A stretch of 64,000 nucleotides of DNA from Chalara sp. BL73 (taxonomy: Eukaryota; Ascomycota; Leotiomycetes; Helotiales), in the NCBI GenBank assembly GCA_918026815.1, contig CAKJVC010000209.1, forward strand, positions 1 to 64,000. The letters are read 5' to 3'. The notes under the pieces are model-generated. The model was not told the DNA's origin and searched no databases. It saw nothing but the letters and a program-made list of their open reading frames with translations. Shown here in pieces: positions 43,760 through 56,000 of this stretch; positions within the stretch are counted from its first letter, which is position 1, and each line of letters starts with the position of its first letter. The position numbers and the translations under genes were made by a program.

Positions 43760-44919
43760 GTTTTAAAATACTTGTATCGCATATACTATATCGACAACTA
43801 GTTCAACTTTACGTACTTCTAAAAGATTTATTAACGACAAAAAAAAACAATTTGAAGTTATTCCGCAACAAATCAAACTGTTTAAAGTTCAAAAACTTAA
43901 ACTTTTTAATAGCAACAAATTACACTTTAAGCAGTATGTTTTACAATGCAAAATTTATATTCGTATAAACTTATTGTTTTTCGAAAGCTAAAAACAAATT
44001 GTTTTCTAAACAGTGTTTTACTTTACCGGAATTGTTTATAACTGGATTTTCACTTATTTAAAAAATTACTTTGCATACGAATATAACAAAAAAGAAAATA
44101 AAACCAATGCTATTTTCGACGACTATAATAAGTACGTAAAACAATTTACACGCATGTTCGCTAACTTGGATAAAAAACTACGAGCAGAAAAAAATATTTA
44201 ATTTTGCCGACAATTTACTAGTGTTTCGAAGTATACTAGTTGTAACAATCGAAGGCATATGGACTCCTGATCACGTGGCAAGGTACGGACCCAAGATGGG
44301 GGAGAGCCCATACGGACCCCCTTCGGACATGGCACTCGTATCCCTTACGGACCTAGGTACGACACGGACTCCGGAAGGATATGGAGAGGGATATAAAAAG
44401 TGTTTCTTTTGTCTACAAGATTATTTCTTCTCTATGTTTTTTATATCCTTCGTAGTAGACCTCTTAGAATGCTACTATTAGCCTAAGATACGTACTCCCA
44501 TATACCTCTACTCAGCCTGTAGTGTTCTAGCGTCGTTACACTAGTAAGTTTAAAGTATTAGCGAAACGAGTAAATTGGAATAACAAAGCACTTTTAGCGT
44601 TGTATTACAAAAAACTCAAAAACGAGATTAAAAATAATATTGTTAAAAAAAAAAAGCTTTTAACTTTTTTTGCTATAAAAAACAAAGTAATTGAAATTGA
44701 TACTCGCTTGTATAAAAAACGCTTGGAAAAAAAAGAACAATACTTTATAAGCTAATACAACAAAAAAGCTTAACCTAAAAAAGTCTAATACTACTTTTTT
44801 ATAGAACTGGACGCGTTTTAAAGAAAGTCAAGAAACGGCAATCTATTTAAAAAAGAAATGCAGCGACAACGTAATAAAAAACTATGCTTCGAGTGTAGTT
44901 TTCCGGGCTATATAGCTAG
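43760..44919 (+). pseudogene. Gag of outer gypsy element, first part
   Basis: Fragments read FNSNKLHFKQYVLQCKIYIRI, then YFTGIVYNWIFTYLKNYFAY, and, past the solo LTR, VNWNNKALLALYYKKLKNEI and KKLCFECSFPGYIAS. This is the retrotransposon gag domain followed by the start of a CCHC knuckle. It aligns with the gag of the inner copy (51333-50470, minus). It is cut at GCTAG (44915-44919) by the copia element; the knuckle's last residues follow at 58611. Confidence 0.8.
44241..44540 (+). repeat. Solo LTR (300 bp) inside the outer gag, CTAGT target duplication
   Basis: It starts TGTAACAATCGAAGGC, ends GCGTCGTTACA, and is flanked by CTAGT at 44236-44240 and 44541-44545. It has a TATA-like GATATAAAAAG (about 44391). 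GC is normal although the host gag is AT-rich, which suggests either a late arrival or escape from RIP because of its short length. A fragment of the same LTR is at 38178-38236. Confidence 0.88.
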
Positions 44920-45587
44920 TGTGACGGAGCAAACCAGAGCTGTAGAATAGTCAATCAGGTGAGCGAAGTGATATAATACTATTGTAGAATACACGCTTGT
45001 AGAACAAAAGAAAGGGGAACGCTCAGGTCCTTACAGCTAGAACGCGCGCCAAGCGCACCTAGCTCTATGAAGAATGCGAAGCGAGCCTCGGCTGCTCGCA
45101 TTCCCCGTGACACACCCCCCAGGTTCATACCTTTATAAGGCTGAATATCACGTGATCGGAAGTAAACAAAGTAAATAAATACACCACGCTCGCAACGCGA
45201 GCTTTTTGTTACGGTCCTATCAGCCTACAACTGATATAGATAGAAGATCGTGGTCCGAGGGTTGTTGGTCTGGGAAGAAGTAGGTATATCACATATATGG
45301 AGTAGATCCCGGTAACAGTATGGTGTTAAAATACTATATTAAGTTGAGCACGAAGCTTCTATTTAAAAGAAAAGCTATTTACTTATATAGATTTCTTTGT
45401 GAGTTGAATTATTGCATAAAGTATGATCCAGTTAGCTCATGGATTATAGTATAATCTATGATTTATTACGTGATTCTTGCTTCAGGAGTTCTTTGTGTAG
45501 ACCGAGCTTACCGAGCCTTAAGCTTTTAAAGCATAATCTGTTAGCGATGCGCGTAACACTATCTTTTTTTTAGACTAGCGTGTCTTT

Positions 45588-46121
45588 ATGCTTAAGTATG
45601 CTAAAGAAATATCGTAAGAAGCCGTATAGCCGTTTTTTTTTTTTATTATAACAACTAAGCGTACAGCCGATTGTTTTAAGTCCGAAACGTTTCGAAAAAA
45701 CATTAAAAAGAAAAATCTGAAAAAACGAATAATTTTAACTGGCGAAGAAATAATTCTATGTACTACTTGCGAAAAGAAACATGCTCGAAATCGACATTTT
45801 ATAAAATGCATAAAAGCAAAAAAGTCAACTCGTTGTGCTAAATGTGTGCGTTGTAGTTTTTCTGGTTGCGATACTAGTAGTTCTGCTTTTAAAAACTGGA
45901 AGTTTTTAAACAAAGCAAAAAAAAAGTTAAAAAAAAACGAAGCTAAAGCCGAAAAAAAAGCCGAAGCACTCGCCGAAGCTGCCGCAAAGATTTCTGCACG
46001 GATTAAACGGATCCGTACGCAAAAGAAGTTTTTTCGCGCTTGTGAAAAAGAAATGTTGCGACGTAGACTCGCGTTTTTGAACGAGCTCGATACTTTAAAA
46101 AAAAAAAAGCAGTTGGCTTAA
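45588..46121 (+). pseudogene. Antisense accessory ORF of gypsy copy B
   Basis: The 178-codon frame starts MLKYAKEIS, with two early in-frame stops that match RIP-type changes, then runs open. A cysteine module (CTTCEKKHARNRHFIKC followed by CAKCVRCSFSGC, about residues 75-115) precedes a long Lys/Ala/Glu helix (KAEKKAEALAEAAAKISARI). It lies between the integrase/chromodomain end and the 3' LTR, on the opposite strand to pol. The paired cysteines suggest metal binding; the role is unknown. It is less decayed than the adjacent pol. Confidence 0.6.
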
Positions 46122-46249
46122 AAAGCTACACAAGCTAAGCCCGAGAATCTCCTGAAGAATATGCACAACGCATTTTGCATACCTGAAGTTCTGCCGAGCA
46201 CTTCTTTTGCTGATTATAACTTTTTTTTCTTTAGGAACGTTTTTTAGGC

Positions 46250-49200
46250 TTTATACTTAGAACTTTTAAATATTAACGGTAGAACTTTTTAAGCATTTCA
46301 AAGCAGTTAAAGTTTCTTTTTAGTTTTTATGTGTTTTCCGAATCTAAGTAATTAATCTATTTAATTAAATACTTTAGTTTTTTTTTAACATACTTGCAGT
46401 TTAGAATCTTTTCGACTTCGTATTCAGCTTTTAGGTTAACTGGTTTAATTTCCGTGTATAAAGCTAGCGGTGCTTTTTTTAGTGCTAGTTCAAAAAGTAA
46501 AGCGAGAAATACTAAATGTATGTTTATAGTTCTAAAAAAGTAAAGTTCGAATACATTTAGTTTTGCAACTCGTTTAATTTTGAATAGTCCCAGTTTTTTG
46601 TAATCTAGTTTGTCGCTTGGTTTTTTGGTTTTAATGTTTTTTCTGACAAAATAGACTTTATTTCTTTTTTTAAAGTGTAGTGTTTTACTATGTTTACAGT
46701 TGTAGTATTTCGCAGATTTTTAGTTGAAAAATCCTATATTTTCGGCTAGCTGCAAGTACAATGTTTGTAATTGTTCGACTTTGACTATTGCAAGCTGTAA
46801 ATGCGCTTTATTTTTGCTTAGTTTATAGTATGCTTTTAGCTTGTAGCTATAGTTAGCATAAAATAGCAATACTTTAGTTGTTTCGTTGATTGCATTGTTA
46901 TATGCGAACTGTGCAAGTAGTAAAAGCTCGACTTAATTGTTTTGTTTGTAGTTTACATAACATTTGAAGTATACTTTTATTGTTTAGTTAAGCTTTTTTG
47001 TTTGTTTATTAGTTTAAAAGTAAAAGCTCGTTAATAGCTTTTTTTTAACTTTTATAAGCGCAGTAAGTGTTGTTTAGAACTTAAATATAAAAAGCTTGTT
47101 TTTGTTTAATATAATTTCCGTAAAAGTTTTATAGTTCGCAACTACGACTTTAAGAAATGTATAAGCTAAGTTTTCTGCTATGCTGCTTTTTAAATATAGT
47201 TCCAAGTAGCAGTATTTAGTAGCTTTTTCTACAATAACAAATATTAAATCGTACTATTTTCCTAAAACTAATTGTCTGGAAAGTAGCAGTTTTACTACAA
47301 AGTTTTATACGATAAACTTCTATAGTTTGTTTGGAGTAGTCGGCGATTGCATTAGTTTATAGAAAGTATAGCGTAAAGCTTTGTTCCGGATACACGTGTC
47401 GCATTCGGTAACTATTCTAGTAACTAGTTTTTTTATTTTTAGAAAGTAGTATTTTCTGGAAATTTTGTTTATTGTTTTAGCGATTTTCTAATATTTATAT
47501 ACGAGTAGTTTATGTTGTTTCGTTACAAAAGTCGTTTTAAATGTAAATAGAATATAGATTTTCTTGTAATAGCGAAAAATTCTTAAAATGTTTATAATAA
47601 ATCTTTGCTTTTGTTTGTTAAAAACTTTAGTAGCTATAAAATTTTTTTTATATGCTTGAATAAACCTTAAGTTTTCTATTTAATGTTTTATTTTTGTAGC
47701 TATAAAAAGTTTTTTTTTGTTAAATACTAATAAATTTCTTTTTTGTTGTAGCACTGCGTGCGAAATATACGTTTTGTTAAAAAAGTATTCCGATTTTCTG
47801 CTAAGTGCGTTTGCTTTAGCGTTTTTTGTTTTTTTAACATATAAAATCCTGAAGTTGTATAAAACGAGTTTTTTCGTTTACTTAACTTAGCGTCGGTTTA
47901 ATTTTTTTGTAGTAGTAAAAGCAATGAAATTTTTATAGTTTGTTAATACTTGTATTTAGTATTTAAATCTTTTTAAATACTTTTTTTATTCGCGAAATGC
48001 ATTAACGATAGCGAGCAGCTTTTTGTTGTATATTTCGTAGTTGAGTTTTGCTAATGTAAACTTCCGTAAATAATAAGCTGTTAGTTGCTATTTTTTTTTT
48101 GCATTAAATTAACTAAATACAGCTTTTAAAGCGTAATTTAATGTATTTGTTTTTATTTTAATTTCTTTTTTTGCATCGAAAGCGAAAAGTACTAAAACGG
48201 TAGTAAAAGCTTGCTTTAACTTGTCGAACGCTTTTTGTGCTTTTATTGTTTACTCGAAAACCACGTTTTTCCGAATAAGTCGAGTTAATAAAGTAGTTAA
48301 TTCCGAGTATTTTTTAATAAATCTTCGATAGAAATTTGCGAATTTTATAAATGACTGTACGTTTTTAACGTATATTAAAGCATTTTATTTCAAAATAAGT
48401 TTGATTTTTTTTGGATTTATTTTCATTCTTTTTGTAAAAATCACATATTTTAAAAATATAACTTTTTTGATTTCAAATCGACACTTCGATAACTTAAGTT
48501 TTATGTCAGTATTATACAGCGTACATAGTACTGCTTTAACATCGTTTTTATAATTTTCTTTTCGGCTAAAATAAATTAAAATGTTATTTAAATAGCATAT
48601 GCAAGTAATGTCCAAAAATAGTATAAAAATATTGTTAATTAGTTTTTAGAAAGTAACGAAAGCATTCGTAAGTCTTATTAGCATAGCCGTAAACTTATAA
48701 TGTTTGTACTAAGTTCCGAAAGCTGTTTTTCATTTTTCGCTTTTTTTGATTCGCACACTATAATACGCATTTCGTAAATTTAGCTGTGTAAATATTTTGG
48801 CTTTTTGCAGGCGATTTTTTATTTCGTTTGTTTTTAGTAGTGCATAGCGATTTTTGATTGTTATGTTGTTTAGTTTTCGATAGTCAACGCACAACTTTTT
48901 AGTTTTGTCCGGTTTAAGCACAAATAACACCGAGCTTTTTGTTAGTAATATAAACTTTTTAATAATTCTTTTTTTCAAGCTTAAGTCGATAAACTTTCTG
49001 AACGTTTTTAAGTCATTTTAAAATAATAAGTAAATTGGTTTTTTTAAAGGCACCGTTTTTTCGATCAAAAGTATTTTATGATTCTATAGCTTGTGTTTCG
49101 GTAAAGCCGCAAGTCTCTGTTTTTCCGAAAACAGCTTTTTAAACTTGTTATACTTTTTGAGCACTTTTTTAGTATATAATTTCTCGTTTAAGTAATTTGG

Positions 49201-49980
49201 CTTTTTTTTAAAAGTAGCGCAAACTTCTCGTAAGCTTTAGTCGAGTTTTTTTAATTGTGCTTTTTTGTTTTTGCTTTCTGTTAGTTTAATAGTTAATAGC
49301 TTAAACTTGACCGTATATTAGCATTTGTTAAAAACAAGCTGTTTTGTTTACTAATTAATCGTTAAGTTATACTTTATAATTTATAGTATTTTTAAAATGA
49401 TTTTATGCCGTTTTATTCGAGTAACGTTCAATTGTAACTATTTTATGTAGTTACTCGTATTTATTTTAAGTTTTAATGTTTCGATATTTATAAGTTTATT
49501 TCGGTATAATGCATTCGTGCTGTCAGCTACTGTAAAAGTGTACAAGTCAGTTTTAACTTGTGTAAATATTCCGAAATGTTTTATTACATTTAGTAATACG
49601 AAGTTTTTAGTAGCTCCAGAGTTTATTATAGCTGTTATATTGTACGTTTCTAGTTTGACTTTAACGGATAATTGTTTTTTTTTTCCGAAAGCGCAAAGTT
49701 CTTTTTTTGGTTTTTTTTTTTCGTTATTTTCGAAATATATTATTCGCTTTCGCTTTAAGTACTACTTTGCTTGCTTAGCGTTATAATAATATATGCAGTA
49801 GTTCGTGTAATATATAGTTCAATAAAGTGTGCTATATTATAAATGTCGATAGTGTACTGCATTGTTTCTTTTAGATTTGTCGACAAAGCTTAATGCAAGC
49901 ATTGCTTTTCACCGGATGCGTTTTTTGGCTTTTTTTTCCGTTTTCATTTTTTTTAGCTTAGTTCTTTTTTTAAAGATTTC
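46250..49980 (-). pseudogene. Gypsy copy B pol (protease, RT, RNase H, integrase, chromodomain)
   Basis: Minus-strand text includes the RT N-terminus SSVLFVLKPDKTKKLCVDYR and KLNNITIKNRYALLKTNEIK (48978-48850), QLNLRNAYYSVRIKKSEK, and the catalytic YLDD box changed to YLNNILIYF (48590), with both Asp read as Asn. CRFEIKKVIFLKYVIF follows. RNase H, H2C2 and integrase segments continue at 48.3-46.8 kb with many stops. The linker and chromodomain lie near 46.75-46.3 kb. Loss of the catalytic aspartates makes it inactive. Confidence 0.85.
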
Positions 49981-50469
49981 AGCGTTAATAATTTCCAGCC
50001 GTCGCTGAAGTGTAATTTTCTCGGCTAAAGTGTTATTAACTACGTATTCTTTAAAAAGTGCTTTAAAGTCGTTTTAATTTATTTTAAATAGTGACTTATA
50101 TAAAATCCGTTTTTTTAATTCAAAAATTTTTAAAAGCCGATTTAGTTTTGAATTTACATTTCAATTTTCATCGAATTCTGATTTAATAACTGTTTTATTT
50201 TTCTGGAATAAGAATTCTTTTATAGTTTTGCTTGTTTTTTTCTATTCGTTATTTTCGTCGAAATAACAACTTAAGCATTTGTTTTTTTAAGCTGCACTGT
50301 ATTTTATTTTACACTTGATACACGTAGCGTTATGTTAAATATAAATCTGTTGTTGTTCTAGTTTCTTTTTTAGCGTTTCTGGTTTTTTGGCTTTAAGCAC
50401 GGCTAAAACTTTGCTAAGTGCTTTGTTGTATTCTTTTTTGCCCGTAATATTAAGTTGCTTTTTGCTTTT

Positions 50470-51333
50470 TTACGATTGCTTTTGTCGGTAGAAGCTAGCT
50501 ATATGTCTCGGAAAGCTACACTCGAAACATAGCTTTTTTTTACGTCGACGCTGTATTTTTTTCTTGAATAAGTTTGTTTTTTGTTTAGTTTTTCTTTGGA
50601 ACGCATCCAGTTTTATAAGTAAGTAATAACGGGGTTTTTGAAAGTGTTGCTGTTTACTGAATCCTAAAAGATACTGTCCTTTTTTTTCTATGCGTTTTTT
50701 ATACAGTCTAGTGTCAATTTTAATTGCTTTGTTTTTTATAGCAGTAAAGTTAGTTAGTCGTTTTTTTCGAACAATATTATTTTTGACATCTTTTTTAAGA
50801 CTTTTGTAATAAAGCGCGGTAAAAGCTTTATTGTTCCAGTTCACTTTTTCTGCTAGCAGCTCAAAACGTTTCGTGTATTCCGTTATACTAGTAAGTTGTT
50901 TGTACACTTGAATGTTTTGTTCCGCTTTTATTTCTTTATTCGTGTTTTTAAACATACGAATAAGTTAACTGACATATTCTTTATAGCTGTCAAAAATAAA
51001 GTTAGTCTCAATTTCTTTTTTGTTATGTAAATAAGCGAAGTAGTTTTTCAGATAAGTAAAAATCCAGTTGTAAGCGGTTCTTGTCAAAAAAAATACGGCT
51101 CACAGGACTATCTGCTCCTAGCTTCCGAAAAATAGCGGGTTTATGCGGATGTAAATTTCGCATTGTGAAACATATAGCCGAAAGTGCTGTCGACTGCTGT
51201 TAAAAGTCTTAGGTTCTTGGACTTTAAGTAGTTTGACTTGTTGTAGCATATAAGCAAATTGTAGAATTGGTAGTAGAGCCTCAGATAACGCTGAGCCTTT
51301 AGAAGTACGTGGTGTTGAACTAGTTGTCGACAT
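50470..51333 (-). pseudogene. Gypsy copy B gag
   Basis: It starts MSTTSSTPRTSKGSALSEAL next to the 5' LTR. After stops it continues as MFKNTNKEIKAEQNIQVYKQ and VNWNNKAFTALYYKSLKKDV. It ends with a degenerate CCHC knuckle, CFECSFPRHIASFYRQ, where the last Cys is Tyr. This is the capsid/nucleocapsid precursor of a Ty3/gypsy element. Confidence 0.8.
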
Positions 51334-51731
51334 AGTATACGTGATACAAGTACTTTAAAGCGTAGTGCTTAAAGTGTTACGGTCTTATCAGTTTACAACT
51401 GATATAAATAAAAGATCGTGATCCGAAAATTGTTGGTCTGGGAAAAAGTAGGTATATCACATATATAAAGTAAATCCCGGTAACAGTATGGTGTTAAAAT
51501 ACTATATTAAATTGAGCACGAAGCTCCTATTTAAAGGAAAAGCTATTTACTTATATAGATTCCTTTGTGGGTTGGATCATTGCATAAGGCATGATCCAGT
51601 TGGCTCATGGATCATAGCATGATCCATGATCCATCACGTGATTCTTGCTCCAGGGGTTCTCTGTGTAGACCGAGCCTACCGAGCCTCAGGCCCCCAAGGC
51701 ATAATCTGTTAGCGATGCGCGTAACACTTTT

Positions 51732-52640
51732 CTTTACAGGCACAAATATCAAAATGCCACCAAAGAAAAACAAGAAGTCTGCGCTCGCGGAGCACATAGC
51801 TGCTGTGCGCAGCAACCGCCGCTCCCGCTCCCGCCGCCGCTCTCCTTCTCTTTTTCCTCCTGCTTTTTCTCCTTTTCTCGTTCTTTTTTTTGTACGTATG
51901 CTACGCTCGAGATTGAACGTTCACAGTTAGGAAGTATAAATCGAAGCTAATTTGCGAGCAGCTTCCTTTCGTTTCTTCTACTTTTTCTTTTCCCTTTTCC
52001 TCTCCGCCGCCGCCGCCGCCCGCGCGCTCTCCTTCTCCGCCGCCGCCACCGCCACTACTACTAGCAACACCTCCCCCTTTTTCTAGTGCTTCGCGCAGCT
52101 TTGCCAAGCGCGGTACTTTTTGTGGAGCCCGAAGCGTCCGGCGCTCCGTTCTTTGCTTAAGCTGCGTTCGCAGCGCTATTGCAGGACGGAGCAATAGCGC
52201 CTGCCACGATGTAAGTGCCAAGCGCGGCATCCGTTGCTGGCTGTGCTTGTCTGGGCACCGTTGCGTTTTCGCCCACCTAATAGTAGCTCGGCTTTTCTCG
52301 CGTTTTATGGAAGCAATTCTTTTTCGCGCTCCTGCCCTTGTAAGTCTTGTTTTGTAATATGCTGTAATGCAAATTAACGTTCTATAGCGCATTTGCGCTC
52401 TGCGCACTACAGTGCGTGTGCTTTTGCAGAAACTACAAAAAAAAAAAGAAAACGACAATAATAATAACAATAATAATAATAATAATAAAAAAGCACCGGC
52501 GTCCGGTAAAAACAATGCTTTTAGCTTTGCTCCGCGCCGCTGCGACTTTCCGGAAAAAGGTGCCGGTAGTGCGTCGAGTAAAGCAAAGAAAATCGACTCC
52601 GTTCTGCTAGCGTTGAGTAATTTTTTTCGTAGTTAATAAA
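51732..52640 (+). other. GC-rich low-complexity segment of the copia 3' region with antisense ORF pieces
   Basis: Between copia pol and its 3' LTR (split by gypsy B) a GC-rich island carries plus-strand frames, opposite to pol. One starts MPPKKNKKSALAEHIAAVRS at 51754 and ends at 51930; another covers 52412-52636 (ASGKNNAFSFAPRRCDF). A CCGCCG run lies at about 52007-52055 and an AAT run at 52457-52488. A possible intron (GTAAGT near 52340 to CTACAG near 52410) could join pieces. The open minus-strand frame here (204 codons) is composed of the same low-complexity repeats. A small accessory gene is possible but not shown. Confidence 0.35.
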
Positions 52641-52650
52641 GAGTTTTTGG

Positions 52651-52950
52651 GCTTTGCAACTCGTAAGTACGCAGCTTGGAATCGTATTTTTATACTTAAA
52701 AAGCTTAGAAAGCTTTGCAACTTGTAAGTAGCAGCTTGAAAACGTTATTTACATACTGGAAAAATGCTTAAAAAGCTTTGTAACTCGTAAGTAGCAGCTT
52801 AGAAACGTTACTTATATACTAAAAAAGCTTAGGAAGCTTTGCAACCCGTAAGTAGCAACTTAGGAACGTTACTTTTTTTGTATTTGTATTGTAAGCTTTA
52901 CAACTTTTAAAGTGTGGCTTAAAAACGTACTTTTTACTAATTATATGTTT
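52651..52950. repeat. 61 bp tandem repeat in the copia 3' non-coding region
   Basis: Five units start with GCTTTGCAACTCGTAAGTA at 52651, 52712, 52775, 52836 and (degenerate) 52895. Spacing is 59-63 bp. Each carries GCAGCTTAGAAACGTTACTT and an AAAAAGCTTAG tail. It lies downstream of the RNase H region on the minus strand. Confidence 0.85.
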
Positions 52951-53049
52951 TTGTTTTTTGCTGCTTTTAGTATAATTTGCTAAAATATAAGTAATACACA
53001 TAACAAAGTAAATAACAAAAGAAAGTAATAAGCGTAATAAGTGTTACTT

Positions 53050-56000
53050 TCCAGATTTACTACAGCTGTTCGATTTTTCTGCGCACATTTTGAAAGTTTA
53101 ATAAACTTCTAAAGTATTCGAATTTATAGCGAAGTAAATTTTTAGTAAGCTTATCAGCTAGCATTTTTAATATAAGCAAGTATTGTACGTCGAATAAGGC
53201 TTTGCTGTATTCTTAGCGCAGCTATAAGTTTTAAATGTCGATATAGCGCAGCTTAGTCGCTATTTTTTCGTTTTCTTTTACTACGAGCCGTATTGTCTGC
53301 TGATTGTTACAAAATATTTTCCAAAGCTTTTTTAAGTTCAACTGTAGCTCGCGAAACAATTTTTAAAGCGTTATAGTTTTTTTAGCTGTGTGCTTTAAGC
53401 TTAGAAGTTCCGCTTTTGTAGTTAAAGTAGTAACGGTATTTTAGCGAGCGGCTTTTTAAGTTATTAGACCGCTAAACAAACTGATTACGTATTTATAAAA
53501 AAATCGTTTTGTTTTTTAATTGTTAGTAAATAAAGCATCTAAAGCTATTACAAGCTAAGCGCTTAGCGCTTTTTCGCTGTATATAATCGAATAAAACTTA
53601 GTTTTATAGAAATATCGAAGCGTTCAGTTTACTGCTGCTATATGCTTCGAACTAAAATTAACTAAAAATCGAGAAAACTAAGCAGCTGCAAAAGCTATAT
53701 TTAGCCTAAGTATTATAGCCGTATATAGTACTAAGCTTACTTTTTTTTAATATATTCTAGTGAACTTCGGCGTAACTGTTTTTTCGTTTTTTTTTAAATC
53801 GAAATATAGCAGTAACGTACTTAAGCATTTTTTACTAGTTGCTCCGAAGCGTAAAGCTAGCTTTTTTATATAAAAATCGTGCACTAGCCACAAACGTTTT
53901 TCTGCTTTTGATCGTATTATTTTTATATTTAAAAACTATTGTAAGTCGCTTAAGTTTTTCAGCTCGTACGTTTTACTTATGCTTGTTATGATTTTTTTAG
54001 CAACCGCCAAGTTGCTCAAGTAATACAATACGCAAAAGTCGTTTACATAAAACACTACAAATACAGTTTGCTGCTTATTTATGTAAATGCACGGCTTTTT
54101 TTTACAAAAGATAAGCAATAGCTTTTGTAGCGTAAATGTAAACTTTTTAAACTAAAAAACAGAAAAGTTTTTTAACTTATACAAAGCTCGATTTAGCTTT
54201 ACGCAAAACTCCGGTATTTTAAATCTATCAGAAAACTGGCAAGCTATACGAAACTTGTTTTCGTTTTTTTTTGCGTTAATAAAAGCGTTTACAATATTAA
54301 ATTGCTTGATTTCTAGATCGAAGTAAACTGCAATCGTTATAGCTATTCGGAATAAGCGTGCTGCGAGCGTTGTTACGTAAATAAAGAAAATAAAGTTTTT
54401 TTGTTGCAAATCTTTTTTTACTACTATTTTAGCTTTACAGCGAACAAAATAGCTTTTAGCGTTAGTCTTGTAAGTAAATACTTACTTTAGCGAAACCGAA
54501 GAATACTAAGCTTTCGAGCTCGAAATTACTTTTTAGCACTGCCGGCTTTTTAAATTGTTAAGCTTTGTATTTGCGTTTTTTTGAAAGCAAGTACCGAACA
54601 AGTGTTTGTGTAAATTTTTCCAATATTTCGGTAATAGAAATAAATTATTTATATATATTGCATTTCCCGAGCTTTTCAACTCAAAAATTAGCTGTTTTAA
54701 GGCTAACATAGCAATTATTGCATGTATAGTCTTCAGCTTTTTTTTTGTTTCGACTTTACAGTTTTCTGTAAACTAAAACGTTCTGTAAAACGCTTTTAAG
54801 TGTTCGAAAAAGTCTTTTGCAATTACAGTACTAAAAATCGAGTCGCTCGTCGCAAAAACTCGATTACTTTCCAGACCGCGGCCCAGCTTAGGCTTTTTAT
54901 TTCGAGTACGCTTGCTTTTACGTAACTAAGCTTTTTGTTTAGCTTTATTTTGTGCCGACTTTTTTAGCGAGTTCTGTTTACTTAACAAAGGAGCTGCGGG
55001 TGTATTTAGGCTATATACTGCCTGTAAAGTAGCTTTTTGCTATATTACTACTTAAAAAACGATCGTTTTTCTAGTTAGCGGCTTGTTTTTTTTTTTACTA
55101 TGCCGATCGAGTTTTTTATCCGAACGGCTTAACAGTGCGCGAACTGCGTTTCTAGAAGCTTCGCTAGTTTTTTCTTGTGTGCTATTTCTTACTTCTGGCA
55201 TGCTATTAAAAGTTAAAGTAGTTTTAAAAATCAAAAGTTTTATAAATTCCTTGTTGCGAGCAGAATTTCCGTTTTTTTCCGGCTTTACAGCTATTGTTAC
55301 TTCCGAGTTTTGGCTTTTTTAGCTTTTATTCAAAAGCTCTAGTTCTGTAGTTAGTTGTTTTAATATGTCAAAAAGCGCGTTTTCGTAGGTTTTTAAGTGT
55401 TTTATAACAAATACAGCATTTTGAATTACGTTTTTTTTAATTATATTTATTACTTTCCGGACGATCGAAGCTAGTTAGCTTTTTAGTTTTTCGAACTTTT
55501 GTAAATAAAACAGGTTTTATTGAACTTTACGTTTTTCGAGACTATTACTTTTTGCAGCTGAAATATCCAGATTTTATAAATATTAAACGCAACATATCCA
55601 ATTAAGTATCCGATATGCGCTTTAAAATTAACTTTAAATGCTTTTTTTTTTTCTGAGCTTTTTTTTCTTTATACAGTGAATATACTCGAGTTTTATATAC
55701 GTAAATCCCGTTTTAATTAGGCCGTAAATCTATAATAAGTTTACGTACGAGCTAAAAATTATACTATCGGAAATAGTTCCTGAACTATATGTTAAGCGTT
55801 TTATTCGAAAAGCGCATTTTGTTAGAAAGAAAAAAGCTTATATTAAACAAATGTATTTTAGCTATTGCAAATTCCGGCTATAAGCTTTCCGGAAAGTTAG
55901 CGCTTAAGCGCATTTTAATCGAGCGAGTTATAGTTTTCTGCTTTGCTTTTTCTGCACTTCTCGTCGGCCTATAAGTATGCGGTAGTAGCAATTCTAGCTC

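Larger units (their letters stand above)
45207..51726 (-). mobile_element. Inner Ty3/gypsy element (copy B), full length, nested in the copia element
   Basis: It is 6,520 bp with 352 bp LTRs at 45207-45558 and 51375-51726, flanked by a perfect CTTTT duplication (45202-45206 and 51727-51731). On the minus strand it reads LTR, gag, protease, RT, RNase H, integrase, chromodomain, then LTR. LTR sequence and proteins show it is the same family as the outer copy. The outer half of the 5' LTR (about 51540-51726) is visibly less mutated than the matching part of the other LTR. Confidence 0.93.

Noticed and set aside
45575..45913. 112-codon minus-strand ORF similar to one at 63174-63512 (plus)
   Set aside because: Both are complements of the antisense accessory ORF with its cysteine cluster; similarity only reflects the two gypsy copies.
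51901..52515. 204-codon minus-strand ORF with poly-Leu and poly-Gly
   Set aside because: Its content comes from AAT and CCG microsatellites; no family resemblance.
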